Positions 46,401 to 55,328 are shown, numbered from the stretch's first letter. The stretch: 58,061 nt of DNA from an uncultured Spirochaetaceae bacterium (GCA_902789325.1 CADANN010000018.1:1-58061); one strand, 5' to 3'. The notes: generated from the sequence alone by a model not told the origin. Translations and numbers: made by a program.

Positions 46401-49400
46401 CAACAACAACTCTCGCAAAGCGTGCATTTTCAGTAGATTTGAATAATCCTAGCATTAGTGTTGAAGGACTCGTAAAAGATAAAACAAACATCCTCTCAGA
46501 CGAAGTAGGTGAAGCTGGTTATGAACTGAAAGCCACCGTTTCTGATACAAATGCTGTTGCAACAAGCGATGAACTTATTGTTAAGGTTGATAATGAACAA
46601 ATATATAAAACTAATGAAGGTAAATGGATTATTGCAAATGGCGATGATGATGGAGAATTAAAAGCAAATAACTCTATAAAAGTAGAACTTATTGCAACTG
46701 ATATTGTTGGAAACAAAACAATAGAAACATATTACCTTTACAATGATACATTGAAACCAACACTTGAAATTACCGCACCTGTAGAGGCTGAGGCAGTAGG
46801 TTCACCAACTAGTTCTGCAATTACAATTAAGGGAACTGCAAGTGATGACGGATATGGCGTAGAAAAAGTTGAATATGTTCTTTATAGCGGAGATGTTGAT
46901 GAAACTACTCAAAACCCATCAATTATTAAATCTGGTAATGAAGAAGTAAATTCTACAAACTTCCCTCTCGAAAAGAAAGGCGAACAGTGGAAAATCGCAG
47001 CTTCAACAGGAATGCCTCTTGGCGATGACGAAGGCCAGATGACTCTTGCTGTCACAGTAACAGAAAATAAGAATGACACACACGGTGGAAGAACCACAAC
47101 AGTATATCGTCCATTCTATTTTGATAAGGCAAATCCAAATCTCGATGAAAATGGAATTGGTCCAGCCGGAAAAACAACAAACGGTGGAACCGAAAAGAAA
47201 TTCTCACTTTCTGGTACATCTTCTGATTCTAACGCACTTGAGTCTGTAACAATCAAGTGGAAGGTTGATAATAAAGATAAGTCTATTACTCTCACTCCAA
47301 CAGAAGCACAGAAGAAATCAATGAGCTGGTCTCAGGAGTTTGTAGTAGGTAAAACTAACAACACAGCCGAAAATTACGTTGCCGACGGAACCAACGAATT
47401 TACAATCATCGCAAAGGATATCTCAGGTAAAGAAAAGCAGCTTACCCGTACAGTAATTGTAGATACAGTTGCTCCAACCTGTGGAACTTTGTCTATAACA
47501 TCAACAGGAAAACCAGTTGGAACTGGTGATACTGCTAAAACCTGGTACAAAACATCATTCATAGATATCAAACTTGAAAATGTAAAAGATGAAGGTGGAA
47601 CTGGAATCTCGAAAGTAGAATACACTACCGAAAGTGGTACTAATGCAAAATGGTACCCAATGTCTGGTTCTGGAACTACTTATACCGCAACTGTAAACTG
47701 TACTTCTCAAGGTAAAAATACAATCCGTGTAAAGGTAACAGATGCTGCTGGAACTACAGGAAACGAGAAAGATGCAGGAACTTTAACGGCATATATTGAT
47801 ACAAACGCACCAACACTTGGTACTTCAAGGGTTAAGTATCTTAAAAACAGTTTTGAACCAGTTTCTGAGCTTCTCTTAAATGGTAAGGAAAGCTATCAGT
47901 TGCAGATAACTGCTTCTGATGCGGGAGATAATACTGCAGCTAATAATTCTGGAGTTGCTTCGGTAACATATTTCTATGAAGAAGAAGATAATAACATAGT
48001 TGTATCTTCCCCAGATGATGATGGTTATTGGGTTATAGAGGTACCGGTTGGAATCGATCCGGAAGAAGCAGCAGAAGAAGAAACGGAGCCAGTTAATGGT
48101 ATAAATAAATATGATTCTTCAAGAACCAATGCAATTTATGCAATCATCAAAGATATTGCTGGTAACGAAGTAAAGGAAAGAATCCTTACCGTTACAAAAG
48201 ATACAGCAAAACCATCTGTTGACTTTAAGTCAGTTACAACTCCAGGTTCAACAACAAAGGTAAACGGAGTTGATGTTGATGATGTAAATGGCACAATTAC
48301 AATTTCTGGTTCAGCAAGCGATACAAATAAACTTGATACTGTTGTTCTAAAATATCAGAAAGCAGGCGCTACAACTTGGACAGATTTAGTTCAGAAATCA
48401 GACAGTACTGCAAATAACTGGACTGCAGAGCTTAATACATCAGGTCTTGAAAACAATACAAAATACACTCTCAAAGCAATCGCAACAGATGCTGCTGGAA
48501 ATACAAAAGAAGTAACAAAGGATATTTATGTAAATCAGGATACAGACCGACCTGTCATTAATCTCACAAATATAGATCTCAACGTAGCTACCTTTGGTAA
48601 CAATGAGATTTATGGAAATGTTTCTGATGATGACGGACTTCCTGCTTCTGTAAGTTATTACATCGGCAATTCTGAACCAGATGAAAATACTACATGGATT
48701 CCTCCAGCTGAAAAATCAAATTTCACATATACAAATGGTTCGTTTAAATTAAAACTTGATGATGGATCTCAAAACATTTGGTTTAAAGTAAATGATGGAA
48801 CAAATGATTTTGTTTCAAGTAGCGAGACTTCTTATACAAATGAAACTTCTAAAAAGATTCTAAAATCAGTAAAAGTTGTTGATAGCCAATCTCATCAATT
48901 TGGTTATCTTCCAGAAAGTGGAAAAGATATAACTGCTTCTGTAATCAATACAACCATAGATACAACACAACCATTTATAACAAAACTGGAATGGGCTTAT
49001 CCGGTAACAACAGGAACACCTGAATGGAAGTCTATAAACAGTAAGGCAACAGCAGGTGGAACTGGCTCAAAGACAAATATCAATATTCATGTTTATGCAT
49101 ATGATATAAATGGTGTTGATACAGTAAAACTTATGGTTCCTAAGAATGCAAGCGATAAGTCGACAGTTTCTGGTTATTCAACTGCAGAAGAAGATGCAGA
49201 CGAAAACTACTATATCTATAATTTCACTGAAAAGAAAACTTCAACCTATAAAGATGAAGATTCTAATATTACATATATTGAATGGACATCAGCAATCAGT
49301 GCAACAGGAATGGAAAGTGGAATCCGAGAATGTAAGCTTGAAGTATTTGATGGTGAAAAAACAACAAAAGAAACTGTAAGTCTTACAATCGATAATACTC

Positions 49401-52400
49401 CTGCAGACTTTGAAATTACAAACTACACAGATAATCAGACAGTCTACGGTATTAAAGATATCGAAGTACAGGGAATGGTTACTGCAAACGATATGGCATA
49501 TGTATATTATTATCTTACAAAAGGTACTGTTACATCTGCCGATGAAGCAATAGCAGAAATTGGCAATAACTGGAAAACAATAAAGTTTGAAAACAGCAAA
49601 TTGAATTCAGTTATCAAGTTTGATGGTGATACAAATGCAACAGATGTAACTCATGAACTCAGATTAAGAGACTGGCTTGCAACTCTTTATGAAATAGATG
49701 ACATTGATAATCATAACGACACCGAAACACTCAAATTGTGGACTTATGCCGTAGATACAATGGAAAACTCTTCAGAGTTAAGATCGCTCTCTCTTAATGT
49801 AATACCAAATGGCGATAAACCGGTTGTAAAGATTACATATCCGGATGAAGGCCTTAAACTTGGCGGAACAATCCGATTCGCTGGTGAAACTACTATCGAA
49901 ACAAGTACCGTTGATAAAGTATATGCACAGATTCTGGTTCCAGAGGCTACTGCAAGTAACTGGGAAAGCAAATTGAACGACTGGTTAACAAAACACAACT
50001 CGGCATATGCAGCAGGTGGTTCTGAGCAGGTTTATACAGTTGTCGATATAGATACAAATACACGAGGTATTGCAGTTAGTGGTACTCCAACCAGCTGGAA
50101 CTTTGCTATAAATAGTCGTGGCGAATTGGAAGAAGATGTAGAGGCGAATGAGGAACCGCCTTCATTTACATTAAACTTTATTGCCAAGAGTGCTTCAGGA
50201 AAATTAAGCGACATTGCTTCACGCACAATCCAGATAGATAAGAATGCTCCATCCATTGGAGTTGATATTCCTCTTCAGCTTGTAAAGTTTAACAGTTTGG
50301 CAGAAACTGTACCTGATATCTTTGCAGATTCAAATATTTCTGCCCGCGTTACTTATACAGAAGATATGTGGATTTCTGGTGAGTGGTATTTAATTGGTGA
50401 TGTAAAAGATAGTAATGGTGTTAAGGAGCTTACCTGGAAGGATGGCACTGGTACTACTGCTACTACCTATACTCTTGTAGAAAGAGATGATACTAGAAAC
50501 ACTGGTACAATAAAGACAGTAACGAATACAATGGTTAAGAAGTCTACTCAGCATTCAACTCCAGTAGAGAATAGTGATCCAATCGTTGCTTATGACTATA
50601 AATTTGCTATCAAGATTGGAAGTACTTCTGGCTTTGGTACAATAAGTTATGCAATCTCAGCTGTAGATGCTACAGCTCAGAACAATAGGGTAGATCGTAC
50701 TATAAAAGTAAACTACGACTGTACAGCTCCTGCCTTTAAAGCAACTGTAAGCTCAGCAGATGATGCGGCTGAACTTTCTGCAACTGGTAATAAAGTTCAA
50801 AACTCTTCTGGTATGTATTCTGTTTACGGAACCTTCGACGAAGAAGGAAAACAGAGTGGTTTTGCAAGAATTGCTATGTACTTTACAAGAACTATAGGTT
50901 CTACAACAAATGTTATTGATCCTATGGTTGCCAAAGGTACAACAAATAAAAAAGATAATTACTATGCAATTTCTAATACAGAACTATCTCTAGGAGCAGA
51001 TGGAATTTACTGGAAGGCATTGAGCGGTGGTTCAACAGCAGATAATAAAATTACAATTTCAAATATTCCTGCTTGGGTTCGCAAAGGCGGAATATGTAAG
51101 GTTGATGGTGTAATTTATAAGATTAAGACAGTCACTACATCTGATCTCACAGTAGACGGAACTCTTACAACTGGTTCTGGAAAGACAGTTTATGTAACAC
51201 CAGCTCTGGTAATTGATAACCTTTCTTCAGAAAGTAAAAAGCAGGGCCAGACATATAATGGTCTTTACAATAAAGATGCGGAAGATACAAATGTAATTTC
51301 AGGAGGCGATGGAGACTGGCTTATTGAAGGTGTTTCACAGCAGAGTTCATCTTACCCATGGACAGCTTCTCTCAATTCTCAGAACATGCTCGATGGTCCT
51401 GTAACAATTCATTTTGTTGCTTTTGATAAAGCAGGAAATGCTACAGAAAAATCATATTCAGGAAATGTTGCAAACAATGCACCTCGTCTTGCTGGTGTTA
51501 CAGTCTGGACAGATTATAACGGAAATGGAAAGGGCTGGCGTAATACCGGAGACCATGCAGCAGATTACGAGGATGAAACAAAGAGCAGATATTACTCACG
51601 TGTTCGTCCGACAATTGCTGGAAAGGCAACAGACCGTTCAAATGCTGTAACTTCAAGGCTTATCGTTTCTGGTAATCAGAATGATGCAGAGGGCATTGCT
51701 GCCGCAAGTTCTACCGCATTTATGAAGGTAACAGACACGGTTAAGTTCATACCAGAAATTGTTGGTGGAAATGGAGCTCTGTACTATGAATACAAGATTG
51801 GTAAACAATCTGCCTTTACTGTAGATACTACTACAAAAGAAATTACTAAATTTGAAGAATCTACAACTGCAGGTTCAAAAACAAAGAAGAGTTCAGCTAA
51901 AGCCGCAATTACAAAAGATGATGGTACAACTTCAGTTTCTGGAACGGATGATGGTCAGGATGTACCAACAGCAACAGATTCTAACTCTGTAACTTATGTA
52001 AATGGTAATACTGATAGTGTAATCACATTTGATGGAGCTACAATACTTGGTGCTCTTGATAATTCGACCTCAGATGACCCAACCTGGTTCGATGTTGTAA
52101 TTTCTGATAGCACAGAAGGCGATACAAAACTTTCTTGTGAAATGCAGATTGCACTTCAGATTAATTATACAGATGAAACTTCCCCAGTAGTAAAGATTCG
52201 TCCGTTCTACTGGAATTCAAAAACAAATAACTCAGTAATATGGGCAACTAATGGAAACCCAGAAGGTCATATTGAACTTGAAGGAGATCTTCCAACAAGC
52301 TTTGCTGCAGAAACCGGCGTAAATGACCGTGATCCTAAGGTTTCAGGTAAGATTAAGTTAGAAGGTTATGCTTATGATGATATTAAGCTCAAGGAGTTGT

Positions 52401-55132
52401 ATGTAAAATTTGATAATCATACTAAATTAAATGCTGATAACTTTAAAGTTGCTGATTATACACCATCTCAGCAGACAAAATGGACGGCAGTTACTCATAA
52501 TACAAATGATGGCTGGGATTTCTCTGCAGAAGATGTTTACTGTAACGGCAACGGTCACTTAGTTCACTGGACTCTTACTATAGATACAGCCGCTAGAACA
52601 ACTGTTGCAGCAACAGATCAGGCGGTTGTAGTTTATGCTAAGGATGATCGTGGTGGACATGATTCTGTTCATGGTAGTACAACAGCTCAGACTTCGTTAA
52701 CTACTAATAGATGGGGCGATGTTAAGACTGATGAAAACGCATGGACCAATTATTATGAAGACTTCTATTATAATACAAAGGTTTCAGATTCAACACCTGA
52801 TACAGCGCTTGTTTACAAAGGACCAGACAGTTACATCTGGAAAAATGTAAAGGATCAAGGAAATGCTAAGACAATTTATTATACAGATTTCTATTGTGGA
52901 ACAAATGCAACTGATACAACTTCAGATAATACAGTCGTATATAAAGATACATTATCTTATCGATATCAGATGGATATTGTTCCTTATGTAACTGAAATTG
53001 TAACCCATTTGAGTCCTTACTCGGTAAGTAATCCAAGTGTGTATGCTCGTACTGCATTAGGAAATTACCCTGTATATGAAGGCGAAACAATTCAGTTTAA
53101 GGGCTTTAATATTGGAAATAATGTTGCAAAAGTTACTGTTCCAGGAATGAATGAAACAACTTTGACAAATGGTACTGTAAATAACGAAAGTGGACAACCA
53201 AATACTATTACTTTAACAACAGGAACTGGAAGAGGTGCACGCTCTGGAAATATAACCTTAAAAGTTAATAATATTTCGGCATTAAACAACACTAATAATG
53301 ATGATGCTAAGGGCAAGTATTCTGGTGCTATTTCTGACTTAAATTATGCAAACGGATATAACCGCCAGCCAAACGGTATTAATAATAATATCCTTAATGA
53401 TGATATAAGTCTTGATGTATGGCAGTTCCTTAATGCTGTAGAGCCTCGCAATGGTAAGAGTGATAACCCTACTATGAAGATTAGTTCAAAGGGACGTATT
53501 GGTATTTCATTTAGTAATGCGGTTGTTTATTTTAGTGCACCGTTTATTGATTTTAAGGATGCACAAGCTCTAAACAATATTAAATCCCAGACTGCTATAG
53601 CACAGAACTATGGTTGGTTTACAAATAATACTTTCTGTTTTGACCCGTATGGTTACCCTTATGCGGCAGCACAGTCTCCAGATACTGACAACTCTGTTGG
53701 TGCTGCATACTTACAGCTGTTCTCAAGAAAGGCCGGAAAACCTATTGATGGATATTGGGATGCCAACAGTTACGTTTGGCGTGATGGTATGGGCTTAAAT
53801 GAAAACTATCAGAAAATACCAAATTCAAGCCGAATTGAAGCAATTTGTATTCCAATTAATAAAGATGAAAATGATTGGACAACTGATATTGACAGAACCC
53901 AGTCTATAGCTATGACTGCTACTATGCCAAATCCTTCTGCTGCTCCAAGTGCTACTAATAAAGTTACAATCCATATGGCATATTGGGATAATCTTACAAA
54001 ACAGATTCGTTACAGACAGGGAAAAGTAGGTGAAAACCCAGGTGATTTTGGTTATACAGGTAGTGTTACTTCCAATGGGTCTGGCAGAGACAAATATTAT
54101 ACAGGCGGAACAGCAAATGATTCGATGTTAGATGTACAGGGATGTTTGAGTGGAGGTGACTTGGAAGGAGATAGATATGAACATTGTTATGATTCAGTAA
54201 GTTCAAATTCTAACAACAGAGTTTCCGGACAGCATATCTATCGTGTAGCAGGAACAAGCCTCGGTTCTGATTATGCAGATGCTTATCAAGTTACAACTGC
54301 AAAGCAAGGTGGAAAATATGTTGATATTGGAGTCTTGCCAACTACAGCTACTTCTGAAAAACCGACAGTTGTTCTTTGCTGGTATGATGGTCAGGCAAAG
54401 AGACTTGTAGTTTCTTATGATACACCAAGCGATGATGATACAGCTAAACAAAATGGTATGCATACAGGTAACTGGCAGACAAATGCTCAGTACATAGGAA
54501 CAAAAGGTGGTATGTATTGTCGTATGGCTATTGATGGCGATGATGGTATTCATATTGCTCATTATGATTATCTTGGAGCAGACTTGCTTTATACATACAT
54601 TCCTTCTGTAAATAGCGTTCCACAAATTTCTTCTGCAACTACATATGTAATCGATTCTTATCTTTCTGTAGGAACCTGGTGTACAATTGATGTTGCAAAG
54701 GAATTAAAGGCTGGTTCTACCACGGAATATAATTATGTTCCACAGATTGGATATTTTGCCCCAGCTAGTGAAGATTCAACAGCAGCTGCGCGTATAGCAA
54801 AGGCTGCAAAATTTGATGCAAATGGTCGACCTCTATTCGCTGGTGTAGAAAATGATAAGTTTACTGGAGCCTGGGAAATTTCTATAATTCCAACTCAAAG
54901 TATTCCAATCATTGACCGTGTAAATGTAGGTATGTATAAAGATACAGATGGTGTACTTCAAGCTATTCCAAAAAAAGCTAACAATGCAACAGACAGAATA
55001 TCTGTTTCTACGGTAAGTAAACCAGGTTACCCGGTTAGCGATAGTACAACAGTTTATGGAAATGGTACTACAAACCCTGCCGTTGTATACTGTCTTGATG
55101 ATGGTCCTGTAGAATTGGCACAGAAGAAATAG
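40454..55132 (+). CDS. giant Ig-like repeat lipoprotein 3
   Basis: A 4,892-residue protein, the largest of the three. It has signal MKKRGLFAIL... with lipobox LFNSC (cysteine at residue 24), followed by DIDIGLGSAVDVEPPT and GTYKDDGTI. The stalk holds about fourteen D-x-A-G-N type module ends (for example DRAGNK, DTAGNI, DKAGNS, DIAGNE), more than the other copies, which explains its length. An EF-hand-like DYNGNGKGW loop lies near residue 3,686. A duplicated YY.DFY segment lies at nucleotides 52749-52970. The IPT/TIG-like GNYPVYEGETIQFKGFN is near 4,200 and the propeller-like region runs from about 4,500, ending NPAVVYC...ELAQKK. It has its own promoter region, separated from gene 2 by a terminator. 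It is likely anchored to the outer membrane and surface exposed, which is inference. Confidence 0.92.
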   Translation: MKKRGLFAILFGMAVLSFGLFNSCDIDIGLGSAVDVEPPTLFIENPPASKIIRDAFPINGTYKDDGTISAITVELTNTETQVKYPKIDGTWGKENTWSATVDPIKLKIPDGKYEATITISDNGGHHSTSTRSFIIDNTAPVVVLSRPASDASETDLNKIESYGQYLTLEGQAADDNDIEKIVIKFYSKDDPDKAPIIKEITSIPPTISLDVAKFLDENDPTYTDLYGTDKNAGEKYYYCTISAFDGAKRYPAKGDEKADDDYGNEESSYILWTDWEKFQSEYSKTTGSSSKIKLPELYSIKAGKSETTQERSVSEKTLISDFFEKAISRGSFKLNPLNNPSYSISGLDIGLANDVENERPLTVQLSKGLDGLSLDTDNMKVYLIPLTIEDDGTETRGKKIYPQQSTYEKKGDGQFITVIQKDNVKDSDGNDTSLVYGTTYVIGVDGEDIEGNKIVPSFDGKEFFIRFKAKNVAPGLTIDEPVASTSYLKKGDKLLIKGTTSVPDGYPTVSITCKKGAETTATTIYTHKVKESDKLKVEGGLIYYNWQFEVPTSGSANEFFFDQGDENSDDDASDQYVFDITSDLDNMPTSRTKTIIYDLYGPTISIDTMLPTAEKYNALGEKQAGDYLNGDVTMKVAILDDYDSVNTEIKDSNNDKRPYFIITDETGTPISFRVGSESVKSIKHYITTPAKQQFKIKTEDIASGTDIKNIKVQIFAEDRAGNKGVDIDDKTKTYYERSYTVDQSTDIPWILPKNSATTDLTYTKDQAQDLSNTEVNVYFANQTVMYKMIDDDGLAYAKYQVISESKNGTNETKKEGTIDTKGASEYQLDVTMPDEPGTYKVYLETKDINTLDGTGSEPKTTSKTFYIRITASAPTIQEITLLSTIFKGSDVITPAVNIKSDQLPFVLQRVVKDAAGNEIEALTKTFDKNTEGYSELGNQNPNVTDSITISDGISETSTYKSGDYKVIYKVKDKNSRWSEEYEKDFTVDLIPPVISEVKVADVLYVPATWNNSKTLALQVQASDEHISTVEYSLNNSTYTALSHENAASAYTGTAVFNNEGATNTLYIRAKDTAGNITYFDGTTADGTQTLSSVNVKIDTSVPNLSAKFFQKGTETPVAKENSIYVKDNTKLTVYGNYEDALSGAAELSLTLPAINESAPTVKYSTTAIGDTVASIPAATEYKLYSEIADKASIKSWKAEFTPKASGEFYIQGSDLVSTENKNTTAKNKVFDINYDKDSPEFELSIFKGSDGKEVYYNSTKKKYYVNNTNKTFELTGTSSDNIGVESVTLKISENGTTNQLNPSRATDSTLGRWKFTGINMQTWTGTGATAVITVTDKAGNSDSLTLDIVFDTTKPVATHNTDDSGKDLYFRIGDYKNDGGDPDVGGKYSSGTYANSTSLLVRGNFDDEENGSGINQYYYRVYSSAPTKVGDDLISDVVTDNTKAIFNPSAPETKSVDFNVNSTNKATWDAIIADVENNTDQVIDVGPKSGTDYYQYRRNIVTNYKTTISSLSEGTNYVVIVAEDNAGNRNVDTVTYSLNVDTTVPKVTKIEGDSTTINTNVTLTVTMEEEHPDTPEVVIKKDGIALTQKATVSTPTLTADGSKYTSSVTIPFSSTAILDGTYTIEVRAKDKAKNLSDPVTKTIIKDTTEPVIEITKPDGESSTYIKDNNYKFEGKITELNEIGTATAALYKVGETTAKQTATLTPKRTNGSDTEWTWSWQVYGLEASDYFVKINAQDLAGNSAVEQPSDPIKLDNTAPIVKVTATGLKDTDYHTATTLTSKATYYAGQSYEITVEVDDVNFDYDDEICVSENTVTSKKGTTANTDFSVSKVSAKSFKITPTYNSTDINGDGTYEFTISVKDKAGNESDPVIIKVQRDITPPEVKIQSPSEPEDGKINVIKGESYSFRISAKDGSGVGVANLAYAFSQKSDVPLDTEWVPDNEFTDGEKIIEMLLKSTKTPESGKLCEGNWYLYAKSADKSGNATTTLAKRAFSVDLNNPSISVEGLVKDKTNILSDEVGEAGYELKATVSDTNAVATSDELIVKVDNEQIYKTNEGKWIIANGDDDGELKANNSIKVELIATDIVGNKTIETYYLYNDTLKPTLEITAPVEAEAVGSPTSSAITIKGTASDDGYGVEKVEYVLYSGDVDETTQNPSIIKSGNEEVNSTNFPLEKKGEQWKIAASTGMPLGDDEGQMTLAVTVTENKNDTHGGRTTTVYRPFYFDKANPNLDENGIGPAGKTTNGGTEKKFSLSGTSSDSNALESVTIKWKVDNKDKSITLTPTEAQKKSMSWSQEFVVGKTNNTAENYVADGTNEFTIIAKDISGKEKQLTRTVIVDTVAPTCGTLSITSTGKPVGTGDTAKTWYKTSFIDIKLENVKDEGGTGISKVEYTTESGTNAKWYPMSGSGTTYTATVNCTSQGKNTIRVKVTDAAGTTGNEKDAGTLTAYIDTNAPTLGTSRVKYLKNSFEPVSELLLNGKESYQLQITASDAGDNTAANNSGVASVTYFYEEEDNNIVVSSPDDDGYWVIEVPVGIDPEEAAEEETEPVNGINKYDSSRTNAIYAIIKDIAGNEVKERILTVTKDTAKPSVDFKSVTTPGSTTKVNGVDVDDVNGTITISGSASDTNKLDTVVLKYQKAGATTWTDLVQKSDSTANNWTAELNTSGLENNTKYTLKAIATDAAGNTKEVTKDIYVNQDTDRPVINLTNIDLNVATFGNNEIYGNVSDDDGLPASVSYYIGNSEPDENTTWIPPAEKSNFTYTNGSFKLKLDDGSQNIWFKVNDGTNDFVSSSETSYTNETSKKILKSVKVVDSQSHQFGYLPESGKDITASVINTTIDTTQPFITKLEWAYPVTTGTPEWKSINSKATAGGTGSKTNINIHVYAYDINGVDTVKLMVPKNASDKSTVSGYSTAEEDADENYYIYNFTEKKTSTYKDEDSNITYIEWTSAISATGMESGIRECKLEVFDGEKTTKETVSLTIDNTPADFEITNYTDNQTVYGIKDIEVQGMVTANDMAYVYYYLTKGTVTSADEAIAEIGNNWKTIKFENSKLNSVIKFDGDTNATDVTHELRLRDWLATLYEIDDIDNHNDTETLKLWTYAVDTMENSSELRSLSLNVIPNGDKPVVKITYPDEGLKLGGTIRFAGETTIETSTVDKVYAQILVPEATASNWESKLNDWLTKHNSAYAAGGSEQVYTVVDIDTNTRGIAVSGTPTSWNFAINSRGELEEDVEANEEPPSFTLNFIAKSASGKLSDIASRTIQIDKNAPSIGVDIPLQLVKFNSLAETVPDIFADSNISARVTYTEDMWISGEWYLIGDVKDSNGVKELTWKDGTGTTATTYTLVERDDTRNTGTIKTVTNTMVKKSTQHSTPVENSDPIVAYDYKFAIKIGSTSGFGTISYAISAVDATAQNNRVDRTIKVNYDCTAPAFKATVSSADDAAELSATGNKVQNSSGMYSVYGTFDEEGKQSGFARIAMYFTRTIGSTTNVIDPMVAKGTTNKKDNYYAISNTELSLGADGIYWKALSGGSTADNKITISNIPAWVRKGGICKVDGVIYKIKTVTTSDLTVDGTLTTGSGKTVYVTPALVIDNLSSESKKQGQTYNGLYNKDAEDTNVISGGDGDWLIEGVSQQSSSYPWTASLNSQNMLDGPVTIHFVAFDKAGNATEKSYSGNVANNAPRLAGVTVWTDYNGNGKGWRNTGDHAADYEDETKSRYYSRVRPTIAGKATDRSNAVTSRLIVSGNQNDAEGIAAASSTAFMKVTDTVKFIPEIVGGNGALYYEYKIGKQSAFTVDTTTKEITKFEESTTAGSKTKKSSAKAAITKDDGTTSVSGTDDGQDVPTATDSNSVTYVNGNTDSVITFDGATILGALDNSTSDDPTWFDVVISDSTEGDTKLSCEMQIALQINYTDETSPVVKIRPFYWNSKTNNSVIWATNGNPEGHIELEGDLPTSFAAETGVNDRDPKVSGKIKLEGYAYDDIKLKELYVKFDNHTKLNADNFKVADYTPSQQTKWTAVTHNTNDGWDFSAEDVYCNGNGHLVHWTLTIDTAARTTVAATDQAVVVYAKDDRGGHDSVHGSTTAQTSLTTNRWGDVKTDENAWTNYYEDFYYNTKVSDSTPDTALVYKGPDSYIWKNVKDQGNAKTIYYTDFYCGTNATDTTSDNTVVYKDTLSYRYQMDIVPYVTEIVTHLSPYSVSNPSVYARTALGNYPVYEGETIQFKGFNIGNNVAKVTVPGMNETTLTNGTVNNESGQPNTITLTTGTGRGARSGNITLKVNNISALNNTNNDDAKGKYSGAISDLNYANGYNRQPNGINNNILNDDISLDVWQFLNAVEPRNGKSDNPTMKISSKGRIGISFSNAVVYFSAPFIDFKDAQALNNIKSQTAIAQNYGWFTNNTFCFDPYGYPYAAAQSPDTDNSVGAAYLQLFSRKAGKPIDGYWDANSYVWRDGMGLNENYQKIPNSSRIEAICIPINKDENDWTTDIDRTQSIAMTATMPNPSAAPSATNKVTIHMAYWDNLTKQIRYRQGKVGENPGDFGYTGSVTSNGSGRDKYYTGGTANDSMLDVQGCLSGGDLEGDRYEHCYDSVSSNSNNRVSGQHIYRVAGTSLGSDYADAYQVTTAKQGGKYVDIGVLPTTATSEKPTVVLCWYDGQAKRLVVSYDTPSDDDTAKQNGMHTGNWQTNAQYIGTKGGMYCRMAIDGDDGIHIAHYDYLGADLLYTYIPSVNSVPQISSATTYVIDSYLSVGTWCTIDVAKELKAGSTTEYNYVPQIGYFAPASEDSTAAARIAKAAKFDANGRPLFAGVENDKFTGAWEISIIPTQSIPIIDRVNVGMYKDTDGVLQAIPKKANNATDRISVSTVSKPGYPVSDSTTVYGNGTTNPAVVYCLDDGPVELAQKK
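52749..52970 (+). repeat. diverged tandem duplication inside giant gene 3
   Basis: Two segments (about 52749-52842 and 52875-52970) encode the same pattern: YY.DFYYNTKVSDSTPDTA then LVYKGPDSYIW, and YYTDFYCGTNATDTTSDNT then VVYKDTLSYRY. They lie just before the QMDIVPY block. Giant proteins 1 and 2 lack this part. Confidence 0.65.
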
Positions 55133-55136
55133 ATAT

Positions 55137-55175
55137 GATATTTATCAGTGTGCATTTTGCACACTGATAAATATC
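55137..55175. terminator. long perfect hairpin after giant gene 3
   Basis: A perfect 18-bp stem with a 3-nt TTT loop starts 4 bp after the stop codon. A T-rich run (ATTTTATTTTC) follows after six bases on the plus strand. It is likely the terminator or a 3' stabilising hairpin of giant gene 3. Confidence 0.85.
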
Positions 55176-55242
55176 AAAGATTTTATTTTCACTAACGAAT
55201 TATGTCATCTTTGTACATTTTTCGGGTCAGCGAAAAAGCTAT

Positions 55243-55314
55243 GGTCGTTTTCACCTGGTGCTAACAACAGTGGTTGGTACAACCGGCTACGTAGAAATCG
55301 CTCAGCGTAAGTAA
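55243..55314 (+). pseudogene. 3'-end relic of a fourth giant gene
   Basis: The frame ending at the TAA 55312-55314 reads TTVVGTTGYVEIAQRK before the stop. This mirrors the extreme C-termini of the giant proteins (NPVLAYA...IEMAQKMGQ and NPAVVYC...VELAQKK). Just upstream a GANNSG-like sequence in a shifted frame and a TATGGT (YG) triplet pair match the YGNGSKNP block of the paralogues. No further homologous sequence is visible upstream, where the giant gene 3 hairpin lies. This is read as the remnant of a deleted or recombined tandem copy. Confidence 0.5.
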
Positions 55315-55328
55315 CCCCTTGCGCAACC

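Noticed and set aside
54203..54625. 140-codon minus-strand frame inside giant gene 3
   Set aside because: It is cysteine- and histidine-rich low-complexity translation opposite a conserved propeller-like segment, with no ribosome-binding site; an antisense shadow.
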